64,000 bases of DNA, from positions 4,340,001 through 4,404,000 of the forward strand of contig NZ_CP082833.1 of assembly GCF_021278985.1 (NCBI RefSeq), given 5' to 3'. The position numbers and the translations under genes were made by a program. This document shows positions 57,193-64,000 of the stretch, piece after piece. The DNA is from Citrobacter rodentium NBRC 105723 = DSM 16636 (GTDB lineage: Bacteria; Pseudomonadota; Gammaproteobacteria; Enterobacterales; Enterobacteriaceae). Position 1 is the first letter of the stretch. Each line of letters opens with the position of its first letter. The notes beneath the pieces are model-generated. The model worked only from the letters and a program-made list of their open reading frames with translations, searched no databases and was not told the DNA's origin.

Positions 57193-58026
57193 ATGCAGCG
57201 CTTACTTATTTTAATCGCCGTGACACTGCTCAGCGGATGCTTAACCACTCCGCCAAAAGAAGCGGCTAAGCCGACGTTAATGCCGCGTGCGCAAAGCTAT
57301 AAAGATTTAACCCATTTACCCGTCCCCACCGGCAAAATATTTGTCTCTGTTTATAACATTCAGGATGAAACCGGACAGTTTAAACCTTACCCGGCCAGTA
57401 ACTTTTCCACCGCGGTGCCGCAAAGCGCCACCGCCATGCTGGTGACGGCGCTGAAGGATTCGCGCTGGTTTATTCCGCTTGAGCGCCAGGGGCTGCAAAA
57501 CCTGCTCAACGAACGTAAGATCATTCGCGCCGCGCAGGAAAACGGCACTGTCGCTATCAATAACCGTATTCCGCTACCGTCGCTCACCGCCGCGAATATT
57601 ATGGTTGAAGGCTCAATTATCGGTTACGAAAGCAATGTCAAATCTGGCGGCGCGGGCGCCCGCTATTTCGGGATTGGCGCCGATACGCAGTATCAGCTGG
57701 ATCAGATTGCGGTGAACCTGCGGGTGGTTAACGTCAGCACCGGCGAGATCCTTTCCTCGGTCAATACCAGCAAAACCATTTTGTCTTATGAAGTCCAAGC
57801 CGGTGTATTCCGCTTTATCGACTATCAGCGACTGCTGGAAGGCGAAATTGGCTACACCTCCAACGAACCGGTGATGCTATGTCTGATGTCGGCGATAGAA
57901 ACCGGGGTCATTTTCCTGATTAACGATGGTATCGATCGCGGGCTGTGGGATTTGCAGAATAAAGCAGACAGACAGAATGATATTCTGGTGAAATACCGAC
58001 AGATGTCGGTGCCGCCAGAGTCCTGA
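57193..58026 (+). CDS. csgG: CsgG, curli secretion channel lipoprotein
   Basis: Outer-membrane nonameric lipoprotein pore that exports CsgA and CsgB. The 277 residues equal E. coli; lipobox LLSGC (Cys16). The constriction-loop segment is present, as are the DUF799/CsgG-fold stretches GKIFVSVYNIQDETGQFK and RYFGIGADTQYQLDQ. It is last of csgDEFG. Confidence 0.96.
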   Translation: MQRLLILIAVTLLSGCLTTPPKEAAKPTLMPRAQSYKDLTHLPVPTGKIFVSVYNIQDETGQFKPYPASNFSTAVPQSATAMLVTALKDSRWFIPLERQGLQNLLNERKIIRAAQENGTVAINNRIPLPSLTAANIMVEGSIIGYESNVKSGGAGARYFGIGADTQYQLDQIAVNLRVVNVSTGEILSSVNTSKTILSYEVQAGVFRFIDYQRLLEGEIGYTSNEPVMLCLMSAIETGVIFLINDGIDRGLWDLQNKADRQNDILVKYRQMSVPPES

Positions 58027-58065
58027 AAATAGTCCGGAGATTCCGGCCTACTGATTGTTTCCGAC

Positions 58066-58085
58066 GCAGCGCCTTCTGGCGCTGC
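58066..58085 (+). terminator. csgG terminator
   Basis: Stem GCAGCGCC / GGCGCTGC with TTCT loop, followed by TTATTTA. It ends csgDEFG and directly abuts the stop codon of convergent ycdZ. Confidence 0.8.
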
Positions 58086-58568
58086 TTATTTACTGGCAAC
58101 CGCTCGCACACCCTGCCTTTCACGGCGCGACGCCAGCCACAGCCCGCTGTTTTTCATCGCGTAGCCAAAGAGTAAACCAACCGCCAGCGACGCCAGCACC
58201 AGCGCCCAGTCACCCTGCCCGGCAAAGGTCGCACATGCGCCAATAAAAGTCCCCGGCACGAATGACAGCAACGTCTGCTTTGCCTGAAGGCACATCAGAA
58301 AGGCGACAAAGCCTGTCATAACATATCCGACAATAGCGAGATGCGGCGTAAGCGCGCTGCCATGAATAATGACCAGCGCCCAGACCACTCCGCTCAACAG
58401 CGTGGCGGCTGAAATGACCAGCCCTTTCAGGCCGCCTTGCGGACAGGCGAAATAGGCCGTACAGCCCAAAAAGCCAGCCCAGCTCAACAAGCCAAAAGAA
58501 ACGGCCACCCATCCCCAGACGCCGGAGAGAATGCCCGTTGTGATTGCAATAGGAAGAAGTCTGTTCAT
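58086..58568 (-). CDS. ycdZ: YcdZ, DUF1097 inner-membrane protein
   Basis: A 160-residue protein with about five hydrophobic segments; DUF1097 family, like E. coli YcdZ (163). The chosen start MNRLLPIAITTGILSG at 58568 corresponds to the E. coli N terminus; an ATG at 58616 adds a non-conserved leader. It is Gly/Ala-rich (GTFIGACATFAGQGDW). Function unknown. Confidence 0.91.
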   Translation of the reverse strand: MNRLLPIAITTGILSGVWGWVAVSFGLLSWAGFLGCTAYFACPQGGLKGLVISAATLLSGVVWALVIIHGSALTPHLAIVGYVMTGFVAFLMCLQAKQTLLSFVPGTFIGACATFAGQGDWALVLASLAVGLLFGYAMKNSGLWLASRRERQGVRAVASK

Positions 58569-58667
58569 GCGGCGCATAATAGCAGAAAACGCCGCCACGA
58601 ATGAGATCGCGCACACAATTTATGCAAGCATTAATGCGCGTTGCAAATGAAGGTGATTTAAATCACA

Positions 58668-59222
58668 TTATTCCGCTGAATTTTCTTCCAGTTCATCCCA
58701 CATTGCGCCAATCGCATCGCGGGTCAGCGGCGCCATTGTACGCCAGAATGGCGTGGTGGCATGGGCTTCGACTTTCCCGAGAAAGGTGCCGCACCACGGC
58801 AGGATATACTCAGCAAACAGGGTTTCCAGCGCTTCGCTTTCATCTTCCGCTGACTGATCTTCCAGCCACGAGGCCGCCAGCAGCAGTGTGCCGATATGGT
58901 CGGCTGGGGTATCGGCAAGCGGCATCCCGCGCGCGGAGAGAAATGCGCGAACCTCTGCTTCCGTCGCGCCTTCGACCCAGGCGCTACGATACGGCGGTAC
59001 TGCGCAACCGGTGCCAACAAACAGCGCATTGTAATCCGCCGCCAGCTGCGCCATATCGCAACTCTTCTGCAAGCGGGTTAACAGCTCATCCTGTTCAAGC
59101 GGCCAGTTTGCCGACAGCTTCCCTTCGCGGATCAGGGTAAAAAGCGGAACCAGCAGCGGATCCTGCGGTTGACGGTAATACAGCGATCCCAGCACGCGGC
59201 ACAGAATAGAAAACTCGTTCAT
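58668..59222 (-). CDS. ycdY: YcdY, TorD/DmsD-family redox enzyme maturation chaperone
   Basis: All-helical TorD-family chaperone of 184 residues. The start MNEFSILCRVLGSLYYR at 59222 matches E. coli; conserved YNALFVGTG-CAVPPYRSAW region and an acidic C terminus. In E. coli it is reported to assist YcdX by delivering zinc. It follows ycdX by 23 bp, consistent with that link. Confidence 0.94.
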   Translation of the reverse strand: MNEFSILCRVLGSLYYRQPQDPLLVPLFTLIREGKLSANWPLEQDELLTRLQKSCDMAQLAADYNALFVGTGCAVPPYRSAWVEGATEAEVRAFLSARGMPLADTPADHIGTLLLAASWLEDQSAEDESEALETLFAEYILPWCGTFLGKVEAHATTPFWRTMAPLTRDAIGAMWDELEENSAE

Positions 59223-59245
59223 CAAAATAGTCCAGTTGGTGGTCA

Positions 59246-59983
59246 TTAAAGGTCAGCAAATTCAGGAATGGGCGCCATCCCGCGTGATTCAAGGAAGTTC
59301 AGTAGCCGCGCTGGCGTAACGTTCAGGATGCGATCTTCCGGAAAATCCACGTCATCAAGGATTTTACGACACTCGCTGAAATCGCCCATGGTAAACGCCG
59401 TATGCGAATCGGAACCCAGCGCGACCCAGCCGCCTGCGTCACGCACCGCCGCAGCCACCGCGCGACAGTTGGCTTCGCTTCCCTTACGGGAATGGAGGAA
59501 AGAGGAGTTATTTATCTCCAGCGCCACCTGATATCTGGCGGCCGCCTCGGCAATCGCTGTGATATCAACCGGATATTTGGGATTGCCGGGATGGCTGATG
59601 ATATGCACCACGCCGCTGGCCATCGTCGCGATCATCGCCCGGGTATTGGCAGCTTTATCCTGCGGCGCGAACACCGGCTCATGAAAGCCTGCGATAATCA
59701 AATCCAGCGAGTCGAGCATGGGACCCGTGCAGTCAATTTCGCCGTCGAGGTTTTTAATGTTCGCCTCAATACCTCTGAGGATCCCGACCCCGTCAACCAC
59801 GCGCGGCCAGATGCGCATATTAATGAAATGCCAGTGGTGCGGCGCATCAGCCATGTCCGGGCCATGATCGGTGATGGCAAACAGCTTAAGCCCCTGGCGC
59901 TTCGCCTGGGTGATATAATCGCTAAGGGTGCTGTAGGCATGCGTGCTGGCGACGGTATGCATATGCAGGTCAACGGGATACAT
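59246..59983 (-). CDS. ycdX: YcdX, PHP-family zinc phosphatase
   Basis: Trinuclear-zinc phosphatase of the PHP family, linked in E. coli to swarming. The 245 residues equal the E. coli length. Metal motifs are DLHMHTVAS, AITDHGPDM, IISHPGNP and the C-terminal GSDSHTAF. It is upstream of ycdY. Confidence 0.95.
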   Translation of the reverse strand: MYPVDLHMHTVASTHAYSTLSDYITQAKRQGLKLFAITDHGPDMADAPHHWHFINMRIWPRVVDGVGILRGIEANIKNLDGEIDCTGPMLDSLDLIIAGFHEPVFAPQDKAANTRAMIATMASGVVHIISHPGNPKYPVDITAIAEAAARYQVALEINNSSFLHSRKGSEANCRAVAAAVRDAGGWVALGSDSHTAFTMGDFSECRKILDDVDFPEDRILNVTPARLLNFLESRGMAPIPEFADL

Positions 59984-60049
59984 AACTCTCTCCTGTAGTC
60001 ATTTTTCGTCAAGAATAGCAGGAATCGCCAGCATTTATCAGGTGCGCCG

Positions 60050-60090
60050 TAAAACCCCGTCCTTCAGGGCAGGGAAGACAGATAACGTTG
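60050..60090. other. Possible IS200/IS605-type end relic in the ycdX-ghrA gap
   Basis: The gap holds AAAACCCCGTCCTTCAGGGC followed by AGGGAAGACAGATAACG. This resembles the CCCCG-TCCTTCAGGG-CGGGG hairpin seen at ends of IS200/IS605-group elements, with one stem base changed. No transposase or second end is visible. Assignment is by memory of the motif only. Confidence 0.3.
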
Positions 60091-60115
60091 AAGCCCGGCG
60101 CGAAACGGGTTTGTC

Positions 60116-61054
60116 TCAGTAGCCGCGATCGCGATCGACCTGTCCGCTGACCGCTTCGCCCTTCTCCAGTTGGCGGATGGTGCGGGAGATATACTCCACC
60201 GCCTGCGCCGGACGCGTCACCGCCGCGACGTGCGGCGTCATCGCCACGCGCGGATGCTTCCACAGCGGACTATCGGCTGGCAACGGTTCACGGCTGAACA
60301 CATCGAGCATTGCGCCCTTCAGTTTTTCGCTGTTCAGCGCCCCGATCAGATCCTCTTCCACCACGTGAACGCCGCGCGCCAGGTTAAGCAGATAGGCGCC
60401 ATCCTGGAGCTGATTAAGCCTTTCGCCATTGATAATACCGACCGTTTCCGCAGTATTCGGCAGCAGATTGATCAGCACCCGCGTCTTACTGAGAAACGCG
60501 TCGAGTTCCTCCATACCGGCGTAGCTTTCAACGCCCGGCCAGGATTTGCGGCTACGGCTCCAGCAGCGCAGCGGGAAGCCCCATCTTTGCAGGCTTTCGG
60601 CCACTTTAGCGCCCAGTACGCCAGCGCCCATAATCCCAACGGTAAATTCCTCGCGGGTATATTCCGGCAGCGGCTGCCACTGGCCCTGGTTTTTCAGCGC
60701 CTGGTAATCATCAAAGCGGCGGAACCAGTGCAGCACCTGACTGACGGCGTATTCCTGCATTTGCAGCCCCATACCGGTATCTTCCAGACGGAACAGGGGA
60801 ACTGACGCGTCGAGCATGGTGGGATGCGCTTTCAGTTTGCTGAGGATCGAATCCACGCCCGCGCCAAGCGCAAATACGGCTTTGAGCTTGCGCCCTTCGA
60901 GCATTTCCACGGGCGGGTGCCAGACAAGCGCATAATCTGCCGGATTGTTATCCCCCTCTTTCCACTGCCGAACGCGGGCTTCCGGGATCGCCTTTTCCAG
61001 CGCAGCGATCCACCAGCTGACGTCGAAGGTAGGGTGATAAAAAATGATCTCCAT
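60116..61054 (-). CDS. ghrA: GhrA, glyoxylate/hydroxypyruvate reductase A
   Basis: NADPH-dependent D-2-hydroxyacid dehydrogenase reducing glyoxylate and hydroxypyruvate. The 312 residues equal the E. coli length. The Rossmann motif is GIMGAGVLGAKVAE; catalytic Arg lies in NLARGVHVVEED, and the Glu/His pair in the FSREPLPADSPLW and MTPHVAAVTRP segments. It lies between ycdX and the tRNA-Ser gene, the E. coli order. Confidence 0.95.
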   Translation of the reverse strand: MEIIFYHPTFDVSWWIAALEKAIPEARVRQWKEGDNNPADYALVWHPPVEMLEGRKLKAVFALGAGVDSILSKLKAHPTMLDASVPLFRLEDTGMGLQMQEYAVSQVLHWFRRFDDYQALKNQGQWQPLPEYTREEFTVGIMGAGVLGAKVAESLQRWGFPLRCWSRSRKSWPGVESYAGMEELDAFLSKTRVLINLLPNTAETVGIINGERLNQLQDGAYLLNLARGVHVVEEDLIGALNSEKLKGAMLDVFSREPLPADSPLWKHPRVAMTPHVAAVTRPAQAVEYISRTIRQLEKGEAVSGQVDRDRGY

Positions 61055-61224
61055 ATAAACTCCTGGGGGTTATTGCGGCCATCTGGCGCGCTTATTATCA
61101 TCGTTTTCAATGGGATGATCAGCATAGCAAATTCCCGGTCGCTGGCAAAAAAAGCAGTTTCCGCTTAATAAAGCTGCATGTTGCCTGAAGTTTGTATAAA
61201 CGCGCGCTTTTTTCGAAAAGTTGA

Positions 61225-61253
61225 TTGACGCAGGCGCAGGATTTCCCTACATT
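61225..61253 (+). promoter_or_regulatory. Promoter of tRNA-Ser
   Basis: TTGACG and TACATT separated by 17 bp, followed by a GCGCCC discriminator of the stringent type, 34 bp before the tRNA. Confidence 0.8.
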
Positions 61254-61287
61254 AGCGCCCGTTCCGGTAACGCGGGAACGACAATAT

Positions 61288-61375
61288 GGTGAGGTGTCCG
61301 AGTGGCTGAAGGAGCACGCCTGGAAAGTGTGTATACGGCAACGTATCGGGGGTTCGAATCCCCCCCTCACCGCCA
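61288..61375 (+). tRNA. serX: tRNA-Ser(GGA)
   Basis: An 88-nt serine tRNA: acceptor stem GGTGAGG / CCTCACC, anticodon GGA in CCTGGAAAGTG, the long class-II variable arm (TGTATACGGCAACGTATC region), TTCGAATC T loop and encoded CCA. Position after ghrA corresponds to E. coli serX. Sequence downstream is non-core, so it is the probable integration site of the island remnant. Confidence 0.96.
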
Positions 61376-61382
61376 TATTATG

Positions 61383-61414
61383 AGCGCATGTCATTGTTTG
61401 ACATGCGCTTTTTT
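61383..61414 (+). terminator. tRNA-Ser terminator
   Basis: Perfect 11-bp stem AGCGCATGTCA / TGACATGCGCT with a 5-base loop and T run, directly after the tRNA. The 110 bp between it and the next gene remnant show no integrase. Confidence 0.9.
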
Positions 61415-61524
61415 ATTTCTGATTTCAGACAGTATGCCACTGGGTATGCCATCTGAAACCGGTTTATATGACCCGCGTTCATCTCTTATCGGACAATTTC
61501 CAAACTTTAACCATATTGACAAAG

Positions 61525-62369
61525 CTATACTAGCAGCATGTCAGGATAGTGTTTTGCGATAATAGCATTCAATCTGTCAACCAGTTCTGGTTTCCTGAAC
61601 GTGATATGCGCGGAGCCCTTCTTAAAATATTTAATGATGAACATCTCATCTTCATAGCACTCTTTACCCTGAACAGACTGGATGTGGTCATCCAGATGAA
61701 TGGTGATGTTTTCCCTGCAATCGGGGACTGGTTTATTGCTGAACAGATGCAGTATTCTTTCCAGATCGGCAAGTCGGTCGGCCTGTTGCCCGGTGATAAG
61801 ATGAAATCCCCACCGGTCCCATCTCACCAGATTGTTGACGATAATTTTACTGCCAAATTTACAGGGTGTGTTGGTTTTGTAATCCCAGCTTAGTCCCCTG
61901 AAAACGTTGCTCCCCCCCTCGCTCAAACACCTCATCCCTGCTCTGGTGCAGTTGTTCAAATCTGCTCAGGATATTCTCTTCACTGATTTCCGGAAAATTA
62001 TCGTACTCCAGTGACCGCTGCCATGTATCGCCGTCCTGTGCATCCATCAGACTCAGCATCCCGGAACGTTGCATCAGGTCACGCCAGATTTCACGGTCGA
62101 GATTCCAGGTGATGGTTTTCATCGCGGTTTCAGGTTTCTCCGTCAGCCAGCAGCCACAGCGAAAATCCTGTTTCATCGGCCCAGTCCAGGGCGGTTTTAC
62201 CTCCAATCATTTCTGTCAGTGCTGAGTTTTCTGCCAGTTGCCGGATAAGCGCTTCGGTTTGTTGCAGTGCTATATTCCGTACCGTCACAACGTGTCGGAT
62301 ACTGGTGGAGCAGATAACATCCGTATGCCCGTTGACCACTTCCAGACTGGAGATTGTGATATCTGACAT
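61525..62369 (-). pseudogene. DUF4942-type island protein, two frameshifts
   Basis: Three overlapping minus-strand frames together make one protein like the DUF4942 proteins encoded after cbtA in E. coli islands. Part one starts at 62369 (MSDITISSLEVVNGH, to ALDW). Part two runs MKQDFRCGCWLTEKPE to GDTWQRSLEY to EVFERG. Part three is NVFRGLSWDYKTNTPCKFGS to KHYPDMLLV. The first shift is near 62190 (after GACTGG), the second in a run of seven G (forward C, 61911-61917) where six would keep the frame. The span is two bases over a multiple of three, so two single-base insertions fit. Family name is from recall. Confidence 0.75.
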
Positions 62370-62453
62370 AATTGGTTTTCCTTTTTGCTGATAAATGAAA
62401 ACGCCAGCTGTATCCAGGCTGGCGTCAGGGGAATAAACGATGGTGAGTGAAAT

Positions 62454-62630
62454 TCACCGCTTCTGCTGCAGAAGCTGCAGATGGCGCAGGGTACGGATAT
62501 CCTCCCAGGTCTGTTCAATACAGGGCAGCAGTGCTGCCGAATCCGTTTTATCCCCATTGTTGTCGAAGATAATTCCAGATTCGCAGTCGATATTGTCCTG
62601 CAGCCACGCAATCAGAATATCCAGCGCCAT
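62454..62630 (-). CDS. Small acidic protein of the DUF957 (YkfH/YeeW-like) type
   Basis: From ATG 62630 a 58-residue frame reads MALDILIAWLQDNIDCESGI and ends HLQLLQQKR. This resembles small proteins in CP4-type cbtA operons. Related proteins probably start a few residues earlier (KSLTTE...), where this copy has ATC in place of ATG, so the native start may be lost. It lies 84 bp upstream of the DUF4942-type pseudogene. Function unknown. Confidence 0.6.
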   Translation of the reverse strand: MALDILIAWLQDNIDCESGIIFDNNGDKTDSAALLPCIEQTWEDIRTLRHLQLLQQKR

Positions 62631-62667
62631 TTCCGTGGTTAATGATTTGATGTTGTGTATTTCCGGA

Positions 62668-62880
62668 TTACCAGTCGAAAGTGGGCAGGCCCGGCAGACA
62701 TCCGGCGCTGGCATCCAGATGAATGAGACTGACGCCATAACGCTGGATGAGCATAACAATCAGACAACGGAACCTTTTTGACAGGCCCAGGCGTTTAAGC
62801 CGCAGAACCGGATACGACCACGCATCAGTACGTAACAGGTACCCGGTACCGGGAATAGAAAAAAACGCGACGTCTCTCCA
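62668..62880 (-). pseudogene. 3' fragment of a DUF5983-type gene
   Basis: A frame too short for a full gene: GTGYLLRTDAWSYPVLRLKR, then LGLSK through LIQRYGVSLIHLDASAGCLP to GLPTFDW and a stop at 62668. It resembles the C-terminal part of proteins encoded between cbtA and the DUF957-type gene. The 5' end is replaced by IS21-type sequence near 62865-62880. No cbeA or cbtA remains upstream in the window. Family assignment from recall. Confidence 0.55.
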
Positions 62881-63696
62881 TGCGCCAGGAGCATCGTGCT
62901 GGTGAAAAGCTCTTTATCGACTTCTGTGGCGTTGACAATAACCTGTTAAACAAACTGACACAATTGAAACTCCCGGCGTTGGTCGGGAGCCTGATACGGC
63001 AGTGGGAAACGCCTCAGACTTACGACGAACTGTCGTTCGAGGAGAGGCTTGACGCTGCTGGTTGATGACGAGCTCCTGAACAGAGAAAGCAGTCGTGTGG
63101 CACGGTTGAGAAAAAATGCTGGCCTGAAATACCAGGTAACACCGGAAGGACTGCGTTATCCGGCCTCAAGAGGTCTGCGGGCTGAACACATGAGGGAAGT
63201 GCTGAACGGCCACTACATAATCCACAAGAAAAACCTGCTGATAACCGGTCCGACAGGATGCGGCAAGAACTGGATAGCCAATGTGCTGGGCGAACAGGCA
63301 TGTTGACAGAAACACAGCGTCCGGTACTGTAGAAACGGGCGATTACTGGAACAGCTGGCTCAGGGGCGTGTTGACGGCAGCTGGCTGAAACATCTGAAAC
63401 AGTTGCAAAAAATACAGGTTCTAATCCTGGACGATCTGGGGCTGGAACAGTTAAGTAACGCCCAGTGTAATGACCTTCTGGAGATCACAGAAGGTCGTTA
63501 CGGGCAGAGCAGCACAATAGTGGTAAGCCAGTTCCCGGTAGATAAATGGCATGGTCTGATAAAAAACCCAACAACAGCAGATGCCATTTTGGACAGACTG
63601 GTATATAACTCACACAGAGTGGTCCTTCAGAGAGAGCCCCTGAGGAAAAATCCCCCGATAGTGGAAGCACCGAAAAAACGAGTTAAAAAGCAGTAG
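62868..63696 (+). pseudogene. Degenerate IS21-family istA'-istB remnant
   Basis: The piece begins within IstA (RLSMRQEHRAGEKLFIDFCG) and passes directly into the IstB start region (NNLLNKLTQLKLPALVGSL), so most of istA is deleted. IstB then has an extra base near 63049 (GAGAGGCTT-G-ACGCTGCTG). At 63303 it has a TGA in place of an arginine-type codon after GEQAC. Its Walker A is GPTGCGKN, with Asn in place of the usual Ser or Thr. The Walker B part ILDDLGLEQLSNAQCNDLLE and the end APKKRVKKQ are intact. Not functional. Confidence 0.88.
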
Positions 63697-64000
63697 AAAA
63701 AGTTAAGTTCCCGGTTAATCGAATACATGCGAATCGCGAGGAGCCTGTACATAATTTTGTGTAATTGCCTGATTTTGATATGTTGTAAGCGTAAACCGAC
63801 CGCCGTATGTAGCCATTAAGCCAGTATTGGTAACGTAGGTGCCCGCCTTTTCAACTGACGGACATTATTTTGCTTATTGGTATTCATTCAAAGAATGAAG
63901 TAGAATTAATTCCAGGCAATTCCCCCTCTAAGTGGCTGACCTTCTCGCCTCAATTTGAGCAAGTTTATTATTCATATTTTTCATATAACTATCTATTTCC
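63697..64000. other. Unassigned AT-rich island tail
   Basis: No gene is evident in the last 304 bp. The stretch GGAGCCTGTACATAATTTTG at about 63740 looks like an IS256-family terminal repeat, but no transposase or partner end is visible. The final 150 bp are AT-rich. Confidence 0.35.

Noticed and set aside
61302..61562. Plus-strand open frame starting inside tRNA-Ser
   Set aside because: It runs through the tRNA and its terminator, and its composition is not protein-like; no integrase motif.
61376..64000. CRISPR array or defence island next to the tRNA
   Set aside because: No regularly spaced repeats or Cas-like proteins; the content is decayed IS and toxin-antitoxin-operon tail.

Overview
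The window is a chromosomal segment of an Enterobacteriaceae member close to Escherichia, Salmonella and Citrobacter. Gene content and order match the E. coli K-12 block from fhuE to the tRNA-Ser gene serX, and most proteins read like E. coli orthologues of the same length. Lost motility genes, many insertion sequences and an intact curli locus fit a Citrobacter rodentium-like genome. That species call is inference.

Layout. 1-3600: 3' end of fhuE, ptsG with its Mlc/CRP control region, and ycfH. 3600-13630 (minus strand): holB, tmk, a frameshifted mltG, pabC, and the fatty-acid/phospholipid cluster fabF-acpP-fabG-fabD-fabH-plsX with rpmF and yceD. 13800-19250: yceF, rluC and rne with its long leader. 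19250-21500: a divergent LysR/MFS pair absent from this place in E. coli K-12. 21500-28085: the flagellar flg locus, which is broken twice. A deletion fuses flgC to flgJ in frame, removing flgDEFGHI, and an IS4-type element with an 11-bp target duplication splits flgN. 28085-29600: a REP array carrying a complete IS621-type IS110 element, including a readable bridge-RNA gene. 29600-45500: murJ, mviM (frameshifted), yceH, rimJ, mdtH (frameshifted), grxB, yceB, pyrC, dinI, bssS, solA, yceO, cybB, yceI, trhO, lpxL, mdtG, msyB, yceK. 45500-53050: osmoregulated periplasmic glucan genes opgGH and opgC, then clsC and ymdB. 53100-58030: ymdA and the complete divergent curli operons csgBAC and csgDEFG. 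58000-61400: ycdZ, ycdY, ycdX, ghrA and tRNA-Ser(GGA). 61400-64000: a decayed island remnant downstream of the tRNA, consisting of the tail of a cbtA-type toxin-antitoxin operon (DUF5983/DUF957/DUF4942-like genes) and a degenerate IS21 istA/istB piece.

How it fits together. The housekeeping genes (fatty-acid synthesis, replication clamp loading, RNA decay, pyrimidine synthesis, lipid A acylation, glucan synthesis) look intact. Damage falls on motility (flgC-J, flgN), on mltG, mviM and mdtH by 1- or 2-nt indels, and on the tRNA-associated island. Adhesion by curli appears fully retained. The most striking element is the IS621-type bridge-RNA transposon. Its donor guides match its own ends, and its target guide can be compared directly with the REP site it occupies and with unoccupied REP copies on both sides.
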